DNA of 64,000 nt from Kaistella polysaccharea. GTDB taxonomy: Bacteria > Bacteroidota > Bacteroidia > Flavobacteriales > Weeksellaceae. Below are positions 25,201 through 34,553 of the stretch, piece after piece. The stretch spans positions 62,001-126,000 of the forward strand of contig NZ_CP084528.1 in assembly GCF_020410745.1 (NCBI RefSeq), written 5' to 3'. Each line of letters begins with the position of its first letter. Within the stretch, counting starts at the first letter, position 1. A program made the position numbers and the translations under genes. Below the pieces are notes generated by a model, which was given only the letters and a program-made list of their open reading frames with translations, did no database searches and had not been told where the DNA came from.

Positions 25201-27063
25201 ATGACAAAAAATATCATGAATAGACTCATTAGATCAACGTTCTTATCATTCCTTCTAACGGTTCCTTTCCTTTCTGCAAATGCACAGACTACGGTGAAAG
25301 CCGTCCCTGTTTTTGAAAATGGACAGGCTCAAATTGTTCCAGAATTTACCGATGCTGAAAAATGGATCAGAACTGATCTTTGGGTGGAAACTTCATTTGA
25401 CACCGATGGTGATGGCAAGAAGGATCGGATGTACGTGGATGTGACGCGACCTTATCAAACCGAAACAGAGGGATTGAAACTACCAGTAATATATGAATCG
25501 AGTCCTTATTATTCTGGGGTCGCACCAGATGTAGAAGGTGGTTTTTGGGATGTTAATCATGAATTGGGACAAGCTGGAAAAGCGCGTGTTCACGCAGAAG
25601 TGGTTCGAACAGGTAAACGTCCAATTATTTCAAACTCCCAAATTGCAACTTGGGTTCCAAGAGGTTTTATTGTGGTTCATTCCTCCTCTCCAGGTACTGG
25701 TTTATCGCAAGGTTCACCGACCGTTGGAGGCGAGAACGAATCTTTAGCTCCAAAAGCGGTTATCGACTGGCTCAACGGACGCGCAAACGGATATACCTCT
25801 GCGGACGGAAATGAAAAAGTGAAAGCCTACTGGGCGACTGGAAAAGTAGGCATGACGGGAACTTCTTATAATGGAACCATTCCACTTGCCGCAGCGACGA
25901 CAGGAGTAAAAGGTTTAGAAGTGATCATTCCGATTGCTCCAAACACCTCTTATTATCATTATTACCGGTCCAATGGATTAGTGCGTTCTCCCGGAGGTTA
26001 TCTAGGTGAAGACATCGATGTTTTGTATGATTTTATTCACAGTGGAGATGAATCGAAACGCGCTTACAGCAACGCGAAAATTCGGGACACCGAAATGAAA
26101 AACGGTCAAGATCGGATTACGGGCGACTATAATGATTTTTGGGCTGGACGTGATTATCTTAATCAGATGAAACCCATGAAAGCTGCCATGTTAATGACTC
26201 ATGGCTTCAACGACTGGAATGTAATGCCGGAGCATAGTTACCGCATTTATAAGAAAGCCAAAGAAATGGGTTTAGAAACCGCAATTTATTACCACCAAAA
26301 TGGTCACGGCGGACAGCCACCATTGGAAATGATGAATAAATGGTTCACCCATTATTTATTTGGGATTGATAATGGAATCCAAAAGGAAGAAAATAAAGCC
26401 TTTATCGTTCGGGAAAATGATGATGTTAATAATCCAACTCCGTACAAAGATTTTCCAAATCCGGAAGCGAAACCAGTTTCTTTTTATTTAACGAAAGGTG
26501 CACCAAAAGTTGGTGGTTTAACAACCATCTCATCATCCAATCAAGGGAAAGAAACCTTAGTTGATAATTATTCATTTACGGGTGAAAGTTTAGCCAGAGC
26601 AGAAAATACCGATCACCGTTTATTTTATGTTAGTCCAAAACTCACAAAAGATGTTCATCTATCTGGAGTTCCTCAGATCACCATTAATTTAGCCAGTAGC
26701 AAACCTGCAGCAAACTTATCGGTTTGGTTGGTTTCACTACCGTGGAATGAAGGAAGACAAACAAAAATTACGGACAATATCATTACCCGTGGTTGGGCTG
26801 ACCCACAAAACCATGCATCAATTAGAAAAGGGGAACCGTTAATTCCAGGAAAATTCTATAAAGTTTCTTTCGATTTACAACCCGATGATCAAATCATTAA
26901 AAAAGGCCAACAAATAGGATTATTGATTTTTTCCAGTGATAAAGAATTCACCTTACACCCAGAGCCAGGAACCAAATTGACAGTTGATTTGGAAGGCACT
27001 CAATTAACATTACCAATTGTGGGTGGCCAGAAAGCGTTTTCGGATGCAATCAGTACTAATTAA
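25201..27063 (+). CDS. Secreted Xaa-Pro dipeptidyl-peptidase (S15/CocE family)
   Basis: The enzyme has a signal peptide ending SANAQ and an S15-type alpha/beta-hydrolase domain. The Ser nucleophile is in GMTGTSYNGT (Ser222), the Asp in HGFNDWNV (Asp338) and the His in QNGHGGQP (His369), numbered from ATG 25201. The last 200 residues form the jelly-roll domain of the X-Pro/CocE group. It probably removes Xaa-Pro dipeptides from peptides in the periplasm or outside. An in-frame GTG at 25171 and an ATG at 25216 are alternative starts; the 25216 ATG directly precedes the signal peptide and is also plausible. Confidence 0.9.
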   Translation: MTKNIMNRLIRSTFLSFLLTVPFLSANAQTTVKAVPVFENGQAQIVPEFTDAEKWIRTDLWVETSFDTDGDGKKDRMYVDVTRPYQTETEGLKLPVIYESSPYYSGVAPDVEGGFWDVNHELGQAGKARVHAEVVRTGKRPIISNSQIATWVPRGFIVVHSSSPGTGLSQGSPTVGGENESLAPKAVIDWLNGRANGYTSADGNEKVKAYWATGKVGMTGTSYNGTIPLAAATTGVKGLEVIIPIAPNTSYYHYYRSNGLVRSPGGYLGEDIDVLYDFIHSGDESKRAYSNAKIRDTEMKNGQDRITGDYNDFWAGRDYLNQMKPMKAAMLMTHGFNDWNVMPEHSYRIYKKAKEMGLETAIYYHQNGHGGQPPLEMMNKWFTHYLFGIDNGIQKEENKAFIVRENDDVNNPTPYKDFPNPEAKPVSFYLTKGAPKVGGLTTISSSNQGKETLVDNYSFTGESLARAENTDHRLFYVSPKLTKDVHLSGVPQITINLASSKPAANLSVWLVSLPWNEGRQTKITDNIITRGWADPQNHASIRKGEPLIPGKFYKVSFDLQPDDQIIKKGQQIGLLIFSSDKEFTLHPEPGTKLTVDLEGTQLTLPIVGGQKAFSDAISTN

Positions 27064-27084
27064 ATTTAGTACGTCTATTAAAAC

Positions 27085-27119
27085 AAATGAAACCTCGAGT
27101 AATCGGGGTTTCATTTTTT
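27085..27119. terminator. Bidirectional terminator between peptidase and OsmC genes
   Basis: AAATGAAACCTCGA pairs with TCGGGGTTTCATTT (one G-T wobble) around GTAA, followed by T6. The flanking genes converge. Confidence 0.8.
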
Positions 27120-27138
27120 AATATATGAGGGTTTGTTT

Positions 27139-27573
27139 TTAAATGGTAACAATCGTTGTATTCATCGTGATTTTCGATTTAATCGAATTCGAAATCAAGC
27201 AATGTTGTTCTGATTTTTGCAAAACGCGTTCTGCTTTTTCGCGATCACTTTCATTGATGATTGTAACGGTTGGTTCTAAGATAACTTCTGTCATTAAAAA
27301 CTTCCCTTCTACCTGTTCCAATTTTCCGCTGGATTTACAAGAGAAACCAGTAAATTCTAATTTAGAGTTTTCCGCGATGGATAAAAAAGTCGTCATCAGA
27401 CAACTCGCAACTGCTGAAGTAAATAAATGTTCCGGAGACCAAATTCCTTCCACGCCTTTTGGAAATTGTGGCGGAGTTGCAATCTCTACTTTAGTTAACA
27501 ACTCTGGCGAAGACATTTCTCCTTGTCTGTCTTTCGTCCACGAAATATTTACGTTATAAAAATGTGCATCCAT
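27139..27573 (-). CDS. OsmC family peroxide-detoxifying protein
   Basis: The 144-residue protein has both OsmC/Ohr peroxidatic positions: Cys58 in TSAVASCLMTT and Cys125 in EQHCLISNS. The conserved Glu48 in SPEHLF is also present. Members reduce organic or fatty-acid hydroperoxides in the cytoplasm with a dithiol cofactor. It follows the rhodanese gene by 4 bp, so they are co-expressed. The pairing suggests a link between thiol or sulfane-sulfur chemistry and peroxide stress (inference). Confidence 0.9.
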   Translation of the reverse strand: MDAHFYNVNISWTKDRQGEMSSPELLTKVEIATPPQFPKGVEGIWSPEHLFTSAVASCLMTTFLSIAENSKLEFTGFSCKSSGKLEQVEGKFLMTEVILEPTVTIINESDREKAERVLQKSEQHCLISNSIKSKITMNTTIVTI

Positions 27574-27577
27574 GATT

Positions 27578-27889
27578 TTATATTTTACCGTTTAAACTTC
27601 CCCAACCGCCGCCATTATGAACGTCGGTATAACCGTTATTCAAAAGAATCGTTTTCGCAGATCCACTTCTCATTCCAGAAGCGCAACACGTAATAATGGT
27701 TTTGTTTTTATCCTTTAATTTTGAAAGATTATTTTGAAGTTGATCCACCGGAATATTGATGGAACCTTTAATATGTCCACCCGCAAATTCGCCTTTGCTG
27801 CGAACATCAAGGATAACTGCGCCTTTTTTTACAAGGTCTGCGTAATCTGTTTTTGTGAAGCCAAAAAATTGATTAATAGTATCTAACAT
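27578..27889 (-). CDS. Single-domain rhodanese-like sulfurtransferase
   Basis: The 103-residue protein is one rhodanese domain: AVILDVRSKGEFAGGHIKGS (24-43), and the active-site loop CASGMRS with catalytic Cys69 and Arg74, a CxxxxR[ST] loop. An extra Cys68 precedes it. Such proteins move sulfane sulfur, for example from thiosulfate or persulfides, in the cytoplasm. It lies between the Crp/Fnr regulator (70 bp upstream) and OsmC (4 bp downstream), with a -7 motif of its own. Confidence 0.9.
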   Translation of the reverse strand: MLDTINQFFGFTKTDYADLVKKGAVILDVRSKGEFAGGHIKGSINIPVDQLQNNLSKLKDKNKTIITCCASGMRSGSAKTILLNNGYTDVHNGGGWGSLNGKI

Positions 27890-27919
27890 AATTTTGAGTA
27901 TTTGATTGATTTAATACTG

Positions 27920-27927
27920 CAAATTTA
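27920..27927 (-). promoter_or_regulatory. Candidate -7 element of the rhodanese-OsmC operon
   Basis: Minus-strand TAAATTTG is a perfect match 30 nt before the rhodanese start, inside the 70-bp gap after the Crp/Fnr gene. It suggests the pair can be transcribed separately from the regulator. Confidence 0.45.
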
Positions 27928-27959
27928 GGTCAGCAAAGTTCTAGCTACAGTAATCTATA

Positions 27960-28568
27960 TCACAGAAGCTCAATTTTATTTCGGGAAAGAATAAGAAGAT
28001 GGTCTTTTTCCATTTGTTTCAAAACTCGGCTTGTTGCTTCACGTGTAATTCCAAGTTCATCCGCCAATTGCTGATGAGTTACCGAAATTTCTTTGGAATT
28101 GTATAATTGAGATTTCTGTTTGATGAGGTGTAAAAGTCGGGTATCAATTTTTTGAAAAGCCACAGAATTCACCACGTCGAGTAATTCCTCAAAACGTTTT
28201 TGATAGAGATCAAAAATAAATTCCGTCCAGTCTGGATATTTTTTTACCCATTTTTTGGCTTTATCAGCGGGAATCAACATGATATCTGCGTCTTCTTCTA
28301 CGATCGCTTTTATTTTCGAAGTTTCGTTCTTCATTCCTGAAAGAATAGAAACAATGCAGCTTTCGCCAGGCGTTAGATAATAAAGGAGAATTTCGCGACC
28401 GTCTTCTTCAGTTCTAATGACTTTAATACTTCCGGAAATAACCACCGGAATATGTTTGATATACGAATCCATATTGACGATGGTTTCGCCGGCTAGAAAA
28501 TGTTTCAGGTTGCCGGAATCTTCAATTTCTTTAACTAAATCAGACTGGAAAATATCATTTAAAATCAT
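27960..28568 (-). CDS. Crp/Fnr family transcriptional regulator
   Basis: The 202-residue protein has an N-terminal cyclic-nucleotide-binding-type beta-roll (about 15-120, with VISGSIKVIRTEEDGREILL and ESCIVSIL) and a long dimerisation helix. A C-terminal winged helix carries the recognition element VTHQQLADELGITREATSRVL. No N-terminal Fe-S Cys cluster of the Fnr kind is present, so the ligand is unknown. Its position directly ahead of rhodanese and OsmC genes suggests it controls them in response to redox or sulfur signals (inference). Confidence 0.9.
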   Translation of the reverse strand: MILNDIFQSDLVKEIEDSGNLKHFLAGETIVNMDSYIKHIPVVISGSIKVIRTEEDGREILLYYLTPGESCIVSILSGMKNETSKIKAIVEEDADIMLIPADKAKKWVKKYPDWTEFIFDLYQKRFEELLDVVNSVAFQKIDTRLLHLIKQKSQLYNSKEISVTHQQLADELGITREATSRVLKQMEKDHLLILSRNKIELL

Positions 28569-28767
28569 AACTTAAAGGTAATAAAATATACAAAATATAT
28601 CATGTCAATAAAAGGGACATTGTCATTCCAATTCTATGGCTATAATTATATAATAAAAATGGGAGTTCGTTTTTCTTCTATATTATGAAAGTCAGCTTTT
28701 TACCCATTTTAAAAGTGTTTATTGAAAAATTTTTGAACTAAAAACGTTAATAATTACTAAATTTTTA

Positions 28768-28775
28768 TATTTTTG
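28768..28775 (+). promoter_or_regulatory. Candidate -7 element of the amino acid permease gene
   Basis: TATTTTTG is a perfect -7 match 21 nt before the ATG at 28797. No TTG is seen at the optimal -33 distance. Confidence 0.4.
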
Positions 28776-28796
28776 GGAATCTTAAACAAATAAAAA

Positions 28797-30275
28797 ATGT
28801 CAAATCTTTGGAAAACGAAATCTCTAAGCCAGCTTTTGGAAACGGCAGAAGACTCCGAAAAGGGGTTGAAAAGAACGCTGAGCGCCACTTCTCTTGTAGC
28901 TTTGGGAATTGGAGCGATTATCGGAGCGGGTTTATTTTCTTTAACAGGTATTGCGGCTGCAGATAATGCAGGACCTGCCGTAGTATATTCCTTTATTTTA
29001 GCCGCTCTCGGGTGTGCATTTGCAGGTTTGTGTTATGCAGAATTTGCCTCTATGATTCCTGTCGCAGGTAGTGCATATACGTACTCTTATGCGACAATGG
29101 GTGAATTTATGGCCTGGATTATCGGGTGGGATTTGGTGTTGGAATATGCGCTTGGAGCCGCTACAGTAGCAGCTTCCTGGTCGCAATATGTGGCTAAGTT
29201 TATGTTGAGTTTTGGAATCACTTTGCCAAACGCATTATTACATGGACCTTGGGATGAAACTCCAGGTTATGTTAATTTGCCTGCAATATTAATTATATGT
29301 CTACTTTCCTTACTTTTAATTAAGGGAACAAAAGAATCGGCTTTAATAAATAATATTTTAGTAATCCTGAAGGTTACCGTAGTTTTAGTATTTATCGCGC
29401 TAGGATGGGGTTTTATCAATCCTGCAAACCATACACCTTTCATCCCAATTAATCAGGGAGAAGTTTTAATGGACCAAGGTAAAATGAGCTTTTTTGAATT
29501 TTTCAAAAGTGACTATTTCGGCCATTACGGGTGGAGTGGAATTTTGAGAGGAGCAGGTGTTGTATTCTTTGCGTTCATCGGTTTTGATGCGGTAAGTACC
29601 GCAGCCCAAGAAGCGAAAAACCCGCAGAAAGGAATGCCGATCGGTATTATCGGTTCATTGATTATCTGTACCATATTATATGTCCTGTTTTCTTATGTAC
29701 TCACAGGTTTAGAAAATTATGTAAACTTTAAAGGAGACGCAAGTCCAGTGACTACCGCTTTTGCTAAAACGGGTTATACATTCCTTAACTCCGCTTTAAC
29801 CATCGCAATTATTGCAGGATATACCTCAGTAATGTTGGTAATGTTAATGGGGCAAAGCCGTGTTTTCTACAGCATGAGTGTTGATGGATTATTGCCAAAA
29901 TTTTTCAGCGATGTAAGTGAAAAAACGCACACGCCGTGGAAAACCAATATTATCTTTATGATATTTGTAAGTCTTTTCGCAGGATTTGTACCGGTTTCGG
30001 ATCTGGGTCACATGGTAAGTATCGGGACTTTGTTCGCCTTTTCCCTAGTATGTATCGGTGTGATCGTGATGAGAAAAACAAATCCAGATGCCGTGCGTGG
30101 TTTCCGCGTTCCATTGGTTCCGTTTTTACCAATTCTTGGGGTAATCATCTGCGTCGCTTTGATGGCTGGATTACCGATAGAAAGTTGGGAGCGTCTAGGA
30201 ATTTGGCTCGCGCTTGGATTGCTTATTTATTTCTTCTACAGTAAAAAACATTCTAAAATGAATGACCATAAATAA
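28797..30275 (+). CDS. APC-family amino acid permease (cationic amino acid transporter-like)
   Basis: The 492-residue protein has about 12 membrane helices and the APC signature LGIGAIIGAGLFSLTG in helix 1 (about 36-51). VVFFAFIGFDAVSTAAQEAKNP in helix 6 and the loop after it is characteristic of the CAT/YfnA subgroup. It imports amino acids into the cytoplasm; specificity is not readable. It is a single-gene unit with its own promoter motif and terminator, divergent from the Crp/Fnr gene. Confidence 0.9.
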   Translation: MSNLWKTKSLSQLLETAEDSEKGLKRTLSATSLVALGIGAIIGAGLFSLTGIAAADNAGPAVVYSFILAALGCAFAGLCYAEFASMIPVAGSAYTYSYATMGEFMAWIIGWDLVLEYALGAATVAASWSQYVAKFMLSFGITLPNALLHGPWDETPGYVNLPAILIICLLSLLLIKGTKESALINNILVILKVTVVLVFIALGWGFINPANHTPFIPINQGEVLMDQGKMSFFEFFKSDYFGHYGWSGILRGAGVVFFAFIGFDAVSTAAQEAKNPQKGMPIGIIGSLIICTILYVLFSYVLTGLENYVNFKGDASPVTTAFAKTGYTFLNSALTIAIIAGYTSVMLVMLMGQSRVFYSMSVDGLLPKFFSDVSEKTHTPWKTNIIFMIFVSLFAGFVPVSDLGHMVSIGTLFAFSLVCIGVIVMRKTNPDAVRGFRVPLVPFLPILGVIICVALMAGLPIESWERLGIWLALGLLIYFFYSKKHSKMNDHK

Positions 30276-30277
30276 AT

Positions 30278-30305
30278 TAAATCCCACCTTTATGGTGGGA
30301 TTTTT
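30278..30305 (+). terminator. Intrinsic terminator after the permease gene
   Basis: AAATCCCACC pairs with GGTGGGATTT around a TTTAT loop, ending in T5. Confidence 0.85.
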
Positions 30306-30320
30306 ATAATAGGTAATACT

Positions 30321-31349
30321 ATGAAAAGATTTCTTCTCTTTAATTTCTTTCTCCTCAGTTTTTGGAATTTTGCCCAAAAAATAGAAATTCAAACTTTATT
30401 AAAAGATAATATCTCAATACGCGCTTTGCAGATTGATGATGGTAAAGTTTGGTATTCCGGCACGGAGTCTAAATTTGGGTTCGTCAGTTTAAGTGATTCT
30501 GCAGATAAAAAGCAGATGAGATTGTCGGAGAAGAATTTACAGTTTCGAACCTTAGCCCAGAACAATACTGATTTTTACGCTATTAATATAGAAAGTCCTG
30601 CTTACTTTTTTAAAATTAATAAGTCCACGCTTCAGTCAGAGATTATGCATACTGATTCTTCTAAAAATGCCTTTTACGATGCCTTATATTTCCACAGAAA
30701 ATATTTTTACGCGTTTAGCGATCCGGAAGACAATTTAAAATTGAAATTTGCGAGATTCTCGGATTGTAAAAATTTTAAAATCAAATTTCTGGATAAAGAA
30801 CTTTTAGAATTGAAAAAAGGTGAAGCCGCTTTTGCCGCGAGTAATACCAATATTGCATCCTCTAAAAAAAATATGTGGGTAGCAACGGGTGGAATGGCTT
30901 CCAGAATTATTAAAATAAATTTAAGAACTGGGAAAATGAAGTTGATAGACACTCCGTTCATACAAGGAACCTCCTCGCAGGGAATTTATTCCATCGACTT
31001 CTATAATGAAAATTTTGGAATCGCAGTTGGCGGTGATTACACCAAACAGGCAGAAAATATTAATAATATTGCTACTACAATTGATGGTGGGAAAACGTGG
31101 CAAATTCAGGCGTCCGGAAAAAATGGCGGTTACAAGACCTGCGTCAAATTCAGACCGAGATCCAAAGGAAAAGACATCATCGCAGTTGGTGATCAGAATA
31201 TAGAATTTTCTAATGATTATGGTAAAACCTGGAAAACGATTTCCGAGGAACAAGGTTTATATGTTTGCGATTGGGTTGATGAAAACACATTGGTTTTCGC
31301 GGGAAAAAATAGAATCATCAAAATGAAGATTGATACTACATTTCTGTAA
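30321..31349 (+). CDS. Exported BNR/Asp-box (WD40/YVTN-like) repeat protein
   Basis: The 342-residue protein has a signal peptide ending WNFAQ and a beta-propeller-like series of about six blades. Asp-box motifs TIDGGKTWQ and SNDYGKTWK appear near residues 255 and 302. It resembles Ycf48-like photosystem assembly-factor repeats that are common as secreted proteins of unknown role in Bacteroidota. There is no enzyme motif and no T9SS tail, so it is probably periplasmic. It stands between two terminator-bounded genes and I cannot assign a function. Confidence 0.75.
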   Translation: MKRFLLFNFFLLSFWNFAQKIEIQTLLKDNISIRALQIDDGKVWYSGTESKFGFVSLSDSADKKQMRLSEKNLQFRTLAQNNTDFYAINIESPAYFFKINKSTLQSEIMHTDSSKNAFYDALYFHRKYFYAFSDPEDNLKLKFARFSDCKNFKIKFLDKELLELKKGEAAFAASNTNIASSKKNMWVATGGMASRIIKINLRTGKMKLIDTPFIQGTSSQGIYSIDFYNENFGIAVGGDYTKQAENINNIATTIDGGKTWQIQASGKNGGYKTCVKFRPRSKGKDIIAVGDQNIEFSNDYGKTWKTISEEQGLYVCDWVDENTLVFAGKNRIIKMKIDTTFL

Positions 31350-31444
31350 AATTATATCGAAGATCATTTCTTAAAACCTGAGAAAACTCATCATAAGTAT
31401 TTAGAACTTCTATGTCTTCATTTCAGCACTCCTAACTTATTTCG

Positions 31445-31452
31445 TATTTTTG
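31445..31452 (+). promoter_or_regulatory. Candidate -7 element of hemN
   Basis: TATTTTTG is a perfect -7 match and would give a leader of about 50 nt to the ATG at 31508. Confidence 0.4.
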
Positions 31453-31507
31453 CAAAGTGAAATTTCAAAATGAATTTCTGAAATCTTTCTAAAAAATATA
31501 ATTCGAA

Positions 31508-32866
31508 ATGAATTCTTTGATCGATAAATATAATATTCCCGGACCTCGATATACCTCTTATCCAACCGTTCCTTTTTGGGATGATGCCAGTTTCACGAGC
31601 GATCTTTGGCAACAATCTGTTCTCCGTACCTTTAATGAAACCAATGATTCTGAAGGAATTTCCGTTTATATTCATTTGCCATTTTGTGAAAAACTTTGTA
31701 CGTTTTGTGCTTGTCATAAGAGAATTACGAAACAACATTCCGTAGAAACGCCGTACCTGGAATCTGTTTTAAAAGAATGGGCTTTATACGTGAATTTATT
31801 TGGCAGAACTCCGAAGATTAAAGAACTCCATTTAGGTGGCGGAACACCCACTTTTTTTTCGCCGGAAAATTTGCGAATATTATTAGAAGGTATTTTTGCC
31901 AAAGCAGAAATTGCCGAAAATCCAGAATTTTCTTTTGAAGGACACCCGAATAACACGACCAGAGAGCATTTGCAGACTTTATATGATTTAGGTTTCCGAC
32001 GTGCAAGTTTCGGTGTTCAAGATTACGATCCGCAAGTTCAGAAAGCCATCAATAGAATTCAGCCTTTTGAAAATGTAAAGAATGTGACTGAAATGGCGCG
32101 TGAAATTGGTTATAAAGGAGTTTCTCACGATTTGGTTTTTGGACTTCCTTTCCATACTTGGGAGAAAATGGAATTTACGATTCGAAAAACTTTAGAATTA
32201 AAACCAGACCGATTGGCGTTCTATTCCTACGCGCACGTTCCTTGGATTAAAGGCGTTGGACAAAGAGGTTTCGATGAAAATGATTTACCAAGTGGCGAAG
32301 AAAAAAGAAAGCTTTATACCAATGGAAAAAAACTGTTGGAAGAGTTAGGCTATATTGAAGTGGGAATGGATCACTTTGCGTTGCCGCACGACGATCTTTA
32401 CCAGTCGATGGTTTCGGGCGATATTCACCGTAATTTTATGGGATATTCCTCCAGTAAAACCAAGTTAATGGTTGGTTTGGGAATGTCGGCGATTTCAGAT
32501 TCCTGGTATGCTTTTGCGCAGAGCCATAAAAGTGTGGAGGAATATCAGAAAATCGTCGAAGAAGGAATTATTCCAGTCGTAAAAGGTCACGTTTTGAATG
32601 ATGAAGATTTAATCATCAGAAAACATATTTTGAATTTAATGTGCCGTTTAGAAACTTCGTGGGATTTACAAAATAGTTTTCCAGAAATCGAAAATTCCTT
32701 AGAATCATTGAAAGAAATGGAAGCTGATGGTTTGGTTGAGATTTCAGACAATACCATAAAAATTACGGATAAAGGTCGTGCGTTCACCCGAAATGTCGCC
32801 ATGACTTTTGATTTAAGAATGCTGCGAAATAAACCCGAAACGCGAATTTTTTCGATGACGATATAA
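31508..32866 (+). CDS. hemN: Oxygen-independent coproporphyrinogen III oxidase
   Basis: This 452-residue radical-SAM enzyme converts coproporphyrinogen III to protoporphyrinogen IX in haem synthesis without oxygen. The 4Fe-4S motif is CEKLCTFCAC with Cys60, Cys64 and Cys67, and Cys69 in the position distinctive for HemN. The N-terminal GPRYTSYPTVPFW and LHLGGGTPTF are also HemN-specific rather than HemW-like. The C-terminal HemN domain (about 360-452) is intact. It is a single-gene unit with a strong terminator. Confidence 0.95.
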   Translation: MNSLIDKYNIPGPRYTSYPTVPFWDDASFTSDLWQQSVLRTFNETNDSEGISVYIHLPFCEKLCTFCACHKRITKQHSVETPYLESVLKEWALYVNLFGRTPKIKELHLGGGTPTFFSPENLRILLEGIFAKAEIAENPEFSFEGHPNNTTREHLQTLYDLGFRRASFGVQDYDPQVQKAINRIQPFENVKNVTEMAREIGYKGVSHDLVFGLPFHTWEKMEFTIRKTLELKPDRLAFYSYAHVPWIKGVGQRGFDENDLPSGEEKRKLYTNGKKLLEELGYIEVGMDHFALPHDDLYQSMVSGDIHRNFMGYSSSKTKLMVGLGMSAISDSWYAFAQSHKSVEEYQKIVEEGIIPVVKGHVLNDEDLIIRKHILNLMCRLETSWDLQNSFPEIENSLESLKEMEADGLVEISDNTIKITDKGRAFTRNVAMTFDLRMLRNKPETRIFSMTI

Positions 32867-32871
32867 TACAG

Positions 32872-32899
32872 AAAGCGACTTGAAAAAGTCGCTTTTTTT
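32872..32899 (+). terminator. Intrinsic terminator after hemN
   Basis: AAAGCGACT pairs with AGTCGCTTT around TGAAAA, ending in a T-run. Confidence 0.85.
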
Positions 32900-32997
32900 G
32901 TTTAATAATTGATGAAGTTCGTTACCTCATTGATTTATAATTTCTCATCATATTTTACTATCTTTAGGGGAATAAAGTATTTTAAAACTTCCTTTTT

Positions 32998-33510
32998 ATG
33001 ACCATTTCCAACAGTACGCTCGACGACATTCCAGAAATTTTCCGACTCTACGATCTTGCAACGGATTATCAAAAAACTGCATTTCCCGGAAATGTCTGGC
33101 CAGAATTCGACCAGGATTTTATCGCGACAGAAGTCATTGAAAACAGACAGTTCAAAATAGTGATCGACGATAAAATTGCCTGTATTTGGGCGATTACGTA
33201 TAATGATGAACAAATTTGGGAAGAGCGGGAAAACAATGATGCGATTTACCTTCATCGCATTGCTACAAATCCAGATTTTAGAGGTAATAATTTTGTTCAG
33301 CTTATCGCCGACTGGTCTAAAGATTTCGCCAAAAAAGAAAATAAAAAGTTCGTGCGAATGGATACATGCGGACAAAATGATCGCCTGATTAACCATTATA
33401 AAAGCTGTGGATTTAATTTTTTAGGAATGAAAAAACTGAAAAATTCTTCTGAATTGCAAGCCCATTATCATGACGCAGATGTCTGCTTCTTTGAGATCGA
33501 GATTCACTAA
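32998..33510 (+). CDS. GNAT family N-acetyltransferase
   Basis: The 170-residue protein fits the GNAT fold: a first strand MTISNSTLDDIPEIFRLY, the central strand DAIYLHRIATNPDFRGNNF where R-x-x-G-x-x acetyl-CoA contacts normally lie (here RGNNF), the following helix, and a final YKSCGFNFLG segment. It transfers acetyl from acetyl-CoA to an unknown amine. The gene stands alone, 57 bp before a metallophosphoesterase gene. Confidence 0.85.
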   Translation: MTISNSTLDDIPEIFRLYDLATDYQKTAFPGNVWPEFDQDFIATEVIENRQFKIVIDDKIACIWAITYNDEQIWEERENNDAIYLHRIATNPDFRGNNFVQLIADWSKDFAKKENKKFVRMDTCGQNDRLINHYKSCGFNFLGMKKLKNSSELQAHYHDADVCFFEIEIH

Positions 33511-33567
33511 TGATCAAACATCGTCTTCTTCAATTTAGAGTGAACATCAGTATAAACTTAAAAATTA

Positions 33568-34485
33568 ATGATTGACTTTATCGGCGACATTCACGGACAT
33601 GCAGACAAACTCGAAGAATTACTGCTGAAATTGGGATATTCGAAACCCAATAATTTCTACGTGCATTCAGAGCCAGATAGGACCGTTTTGTTCGTTGGTG
33701 ACTATATCGACAGAGGTCCGAAGATCAGAGAGACTTTAGAAATTGTAAAATCGATGGTTGAAAATGGAAGTGCCATTGCATTAATGGGTAATCACGAATA
33801 CAACGCAATTTGTTTTCATTTTCAGGAAACTGACGGTGGACATTTAAGAAAGCATCTCATTAAAAATATTGTTCAACATTATGAAACGCTTAAGCAATTT
33901 CAAAATCGACAAAAAGAATACGAAGAATATTTAGAGTGGTTTAAAACGTTGCCACTCTTTTATGAAACTGAAAAATTTCGCGCCGTTCATGCTTGTTGGG
34001 ACAGGAAAATAATTGATTATTTAAAAACCAGATTGGTGAATAATTGTTTGACAGATGAATTAATAATCGAATCGGTAAAACAAGGTACGGAACTGAATGA
34101 AGCCATTGACCAAACCTTAAAAGGCAAAGAGATTAAGTTGCCAGAAGGATTATCTTTTACTGATAAAGATGGAACGGAACGAAATGAAATCAGAATAAAA
34201 TGGTGGGAAGATCCGGCAGAAATGACTTATAAAGAAATCAGCGTTGAGCCTCTGGAAAATCTACCTGACACCAAAGTTGATTTGAATTTTTTAAAAAGTG
34301 CGGATTATTACAAACAAGATCAAAGGCCAGTTTTCTTTGGACATTATTGGCTGAAAGGGAAACCTTTATTAAATAAGGAGAATGTTTGCTGCTTAGATTA
34401 CAGTGTCGCGAAAAACGGCTATTTAGTTTCCTATAGGTTTGCGGGAGAATCTAAATTGAGAAAGGAAAATTTACAGTTTGTCTAA
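33568..34485 (+). CDS. Metallophosphoesterase (calcineurin-like, PrpE/ApaH-like)
   Basis: The 305-residue protein has the full metal site: DIHGH (Asp7, His9), GDYIDRGP (about 49-56) and GNHEYN (about 75-80), with a late GHYWLKGKP. The opening MIDFIGDIHGHADKLEELL resembles protein phosphatase- or diadenosine tetraphosphatase-type enzymes. Substrate is not readable. An insertion of roughly 100 residues (about 130-240) separates the metal motifs from the final His motif. Confidence 0.85.
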   Translation: MIDFIGDIHGHADKLEELLLKLGYSKPNNFYVHSEPDRTVLFVGDYIDRGPKIRETLEIVKSMVENGSAIALMGNHEYNAICFHFQETDGGHLRKHLIKNIVQHYETLKQFQNRQKEYEEYLEWFKTLPLFYETEKFRAVHACWDRKIIDYLKTRLVNNCLTDELIIESVKQGTELNEAIDQTLKGKEIKLPEGLSFTDKDGTERNEIRIKWWEDPAEMTYKEISVEPLENLPDTKVDLNFLKSADYYKQDQRPVFFGHYWLKGKPLLNKENVCCLDYSVAKNGYLVSYRFAGESKLRKENLQFV

Positions 34486-34553
34486 ATTTTCTATTTTATA
34501 ATCGTAAATTTATACGTCATGTTATTAATAAATCAACCATCGGAATTCTCATT

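Noticed and set aside
27143-27559. Plus-strand ORF of 138 codons antisense to the OsmC gene
   Set aside because: The OsmC frame has both catalytic Cys and normal length, so the antisense frame is a shadow.
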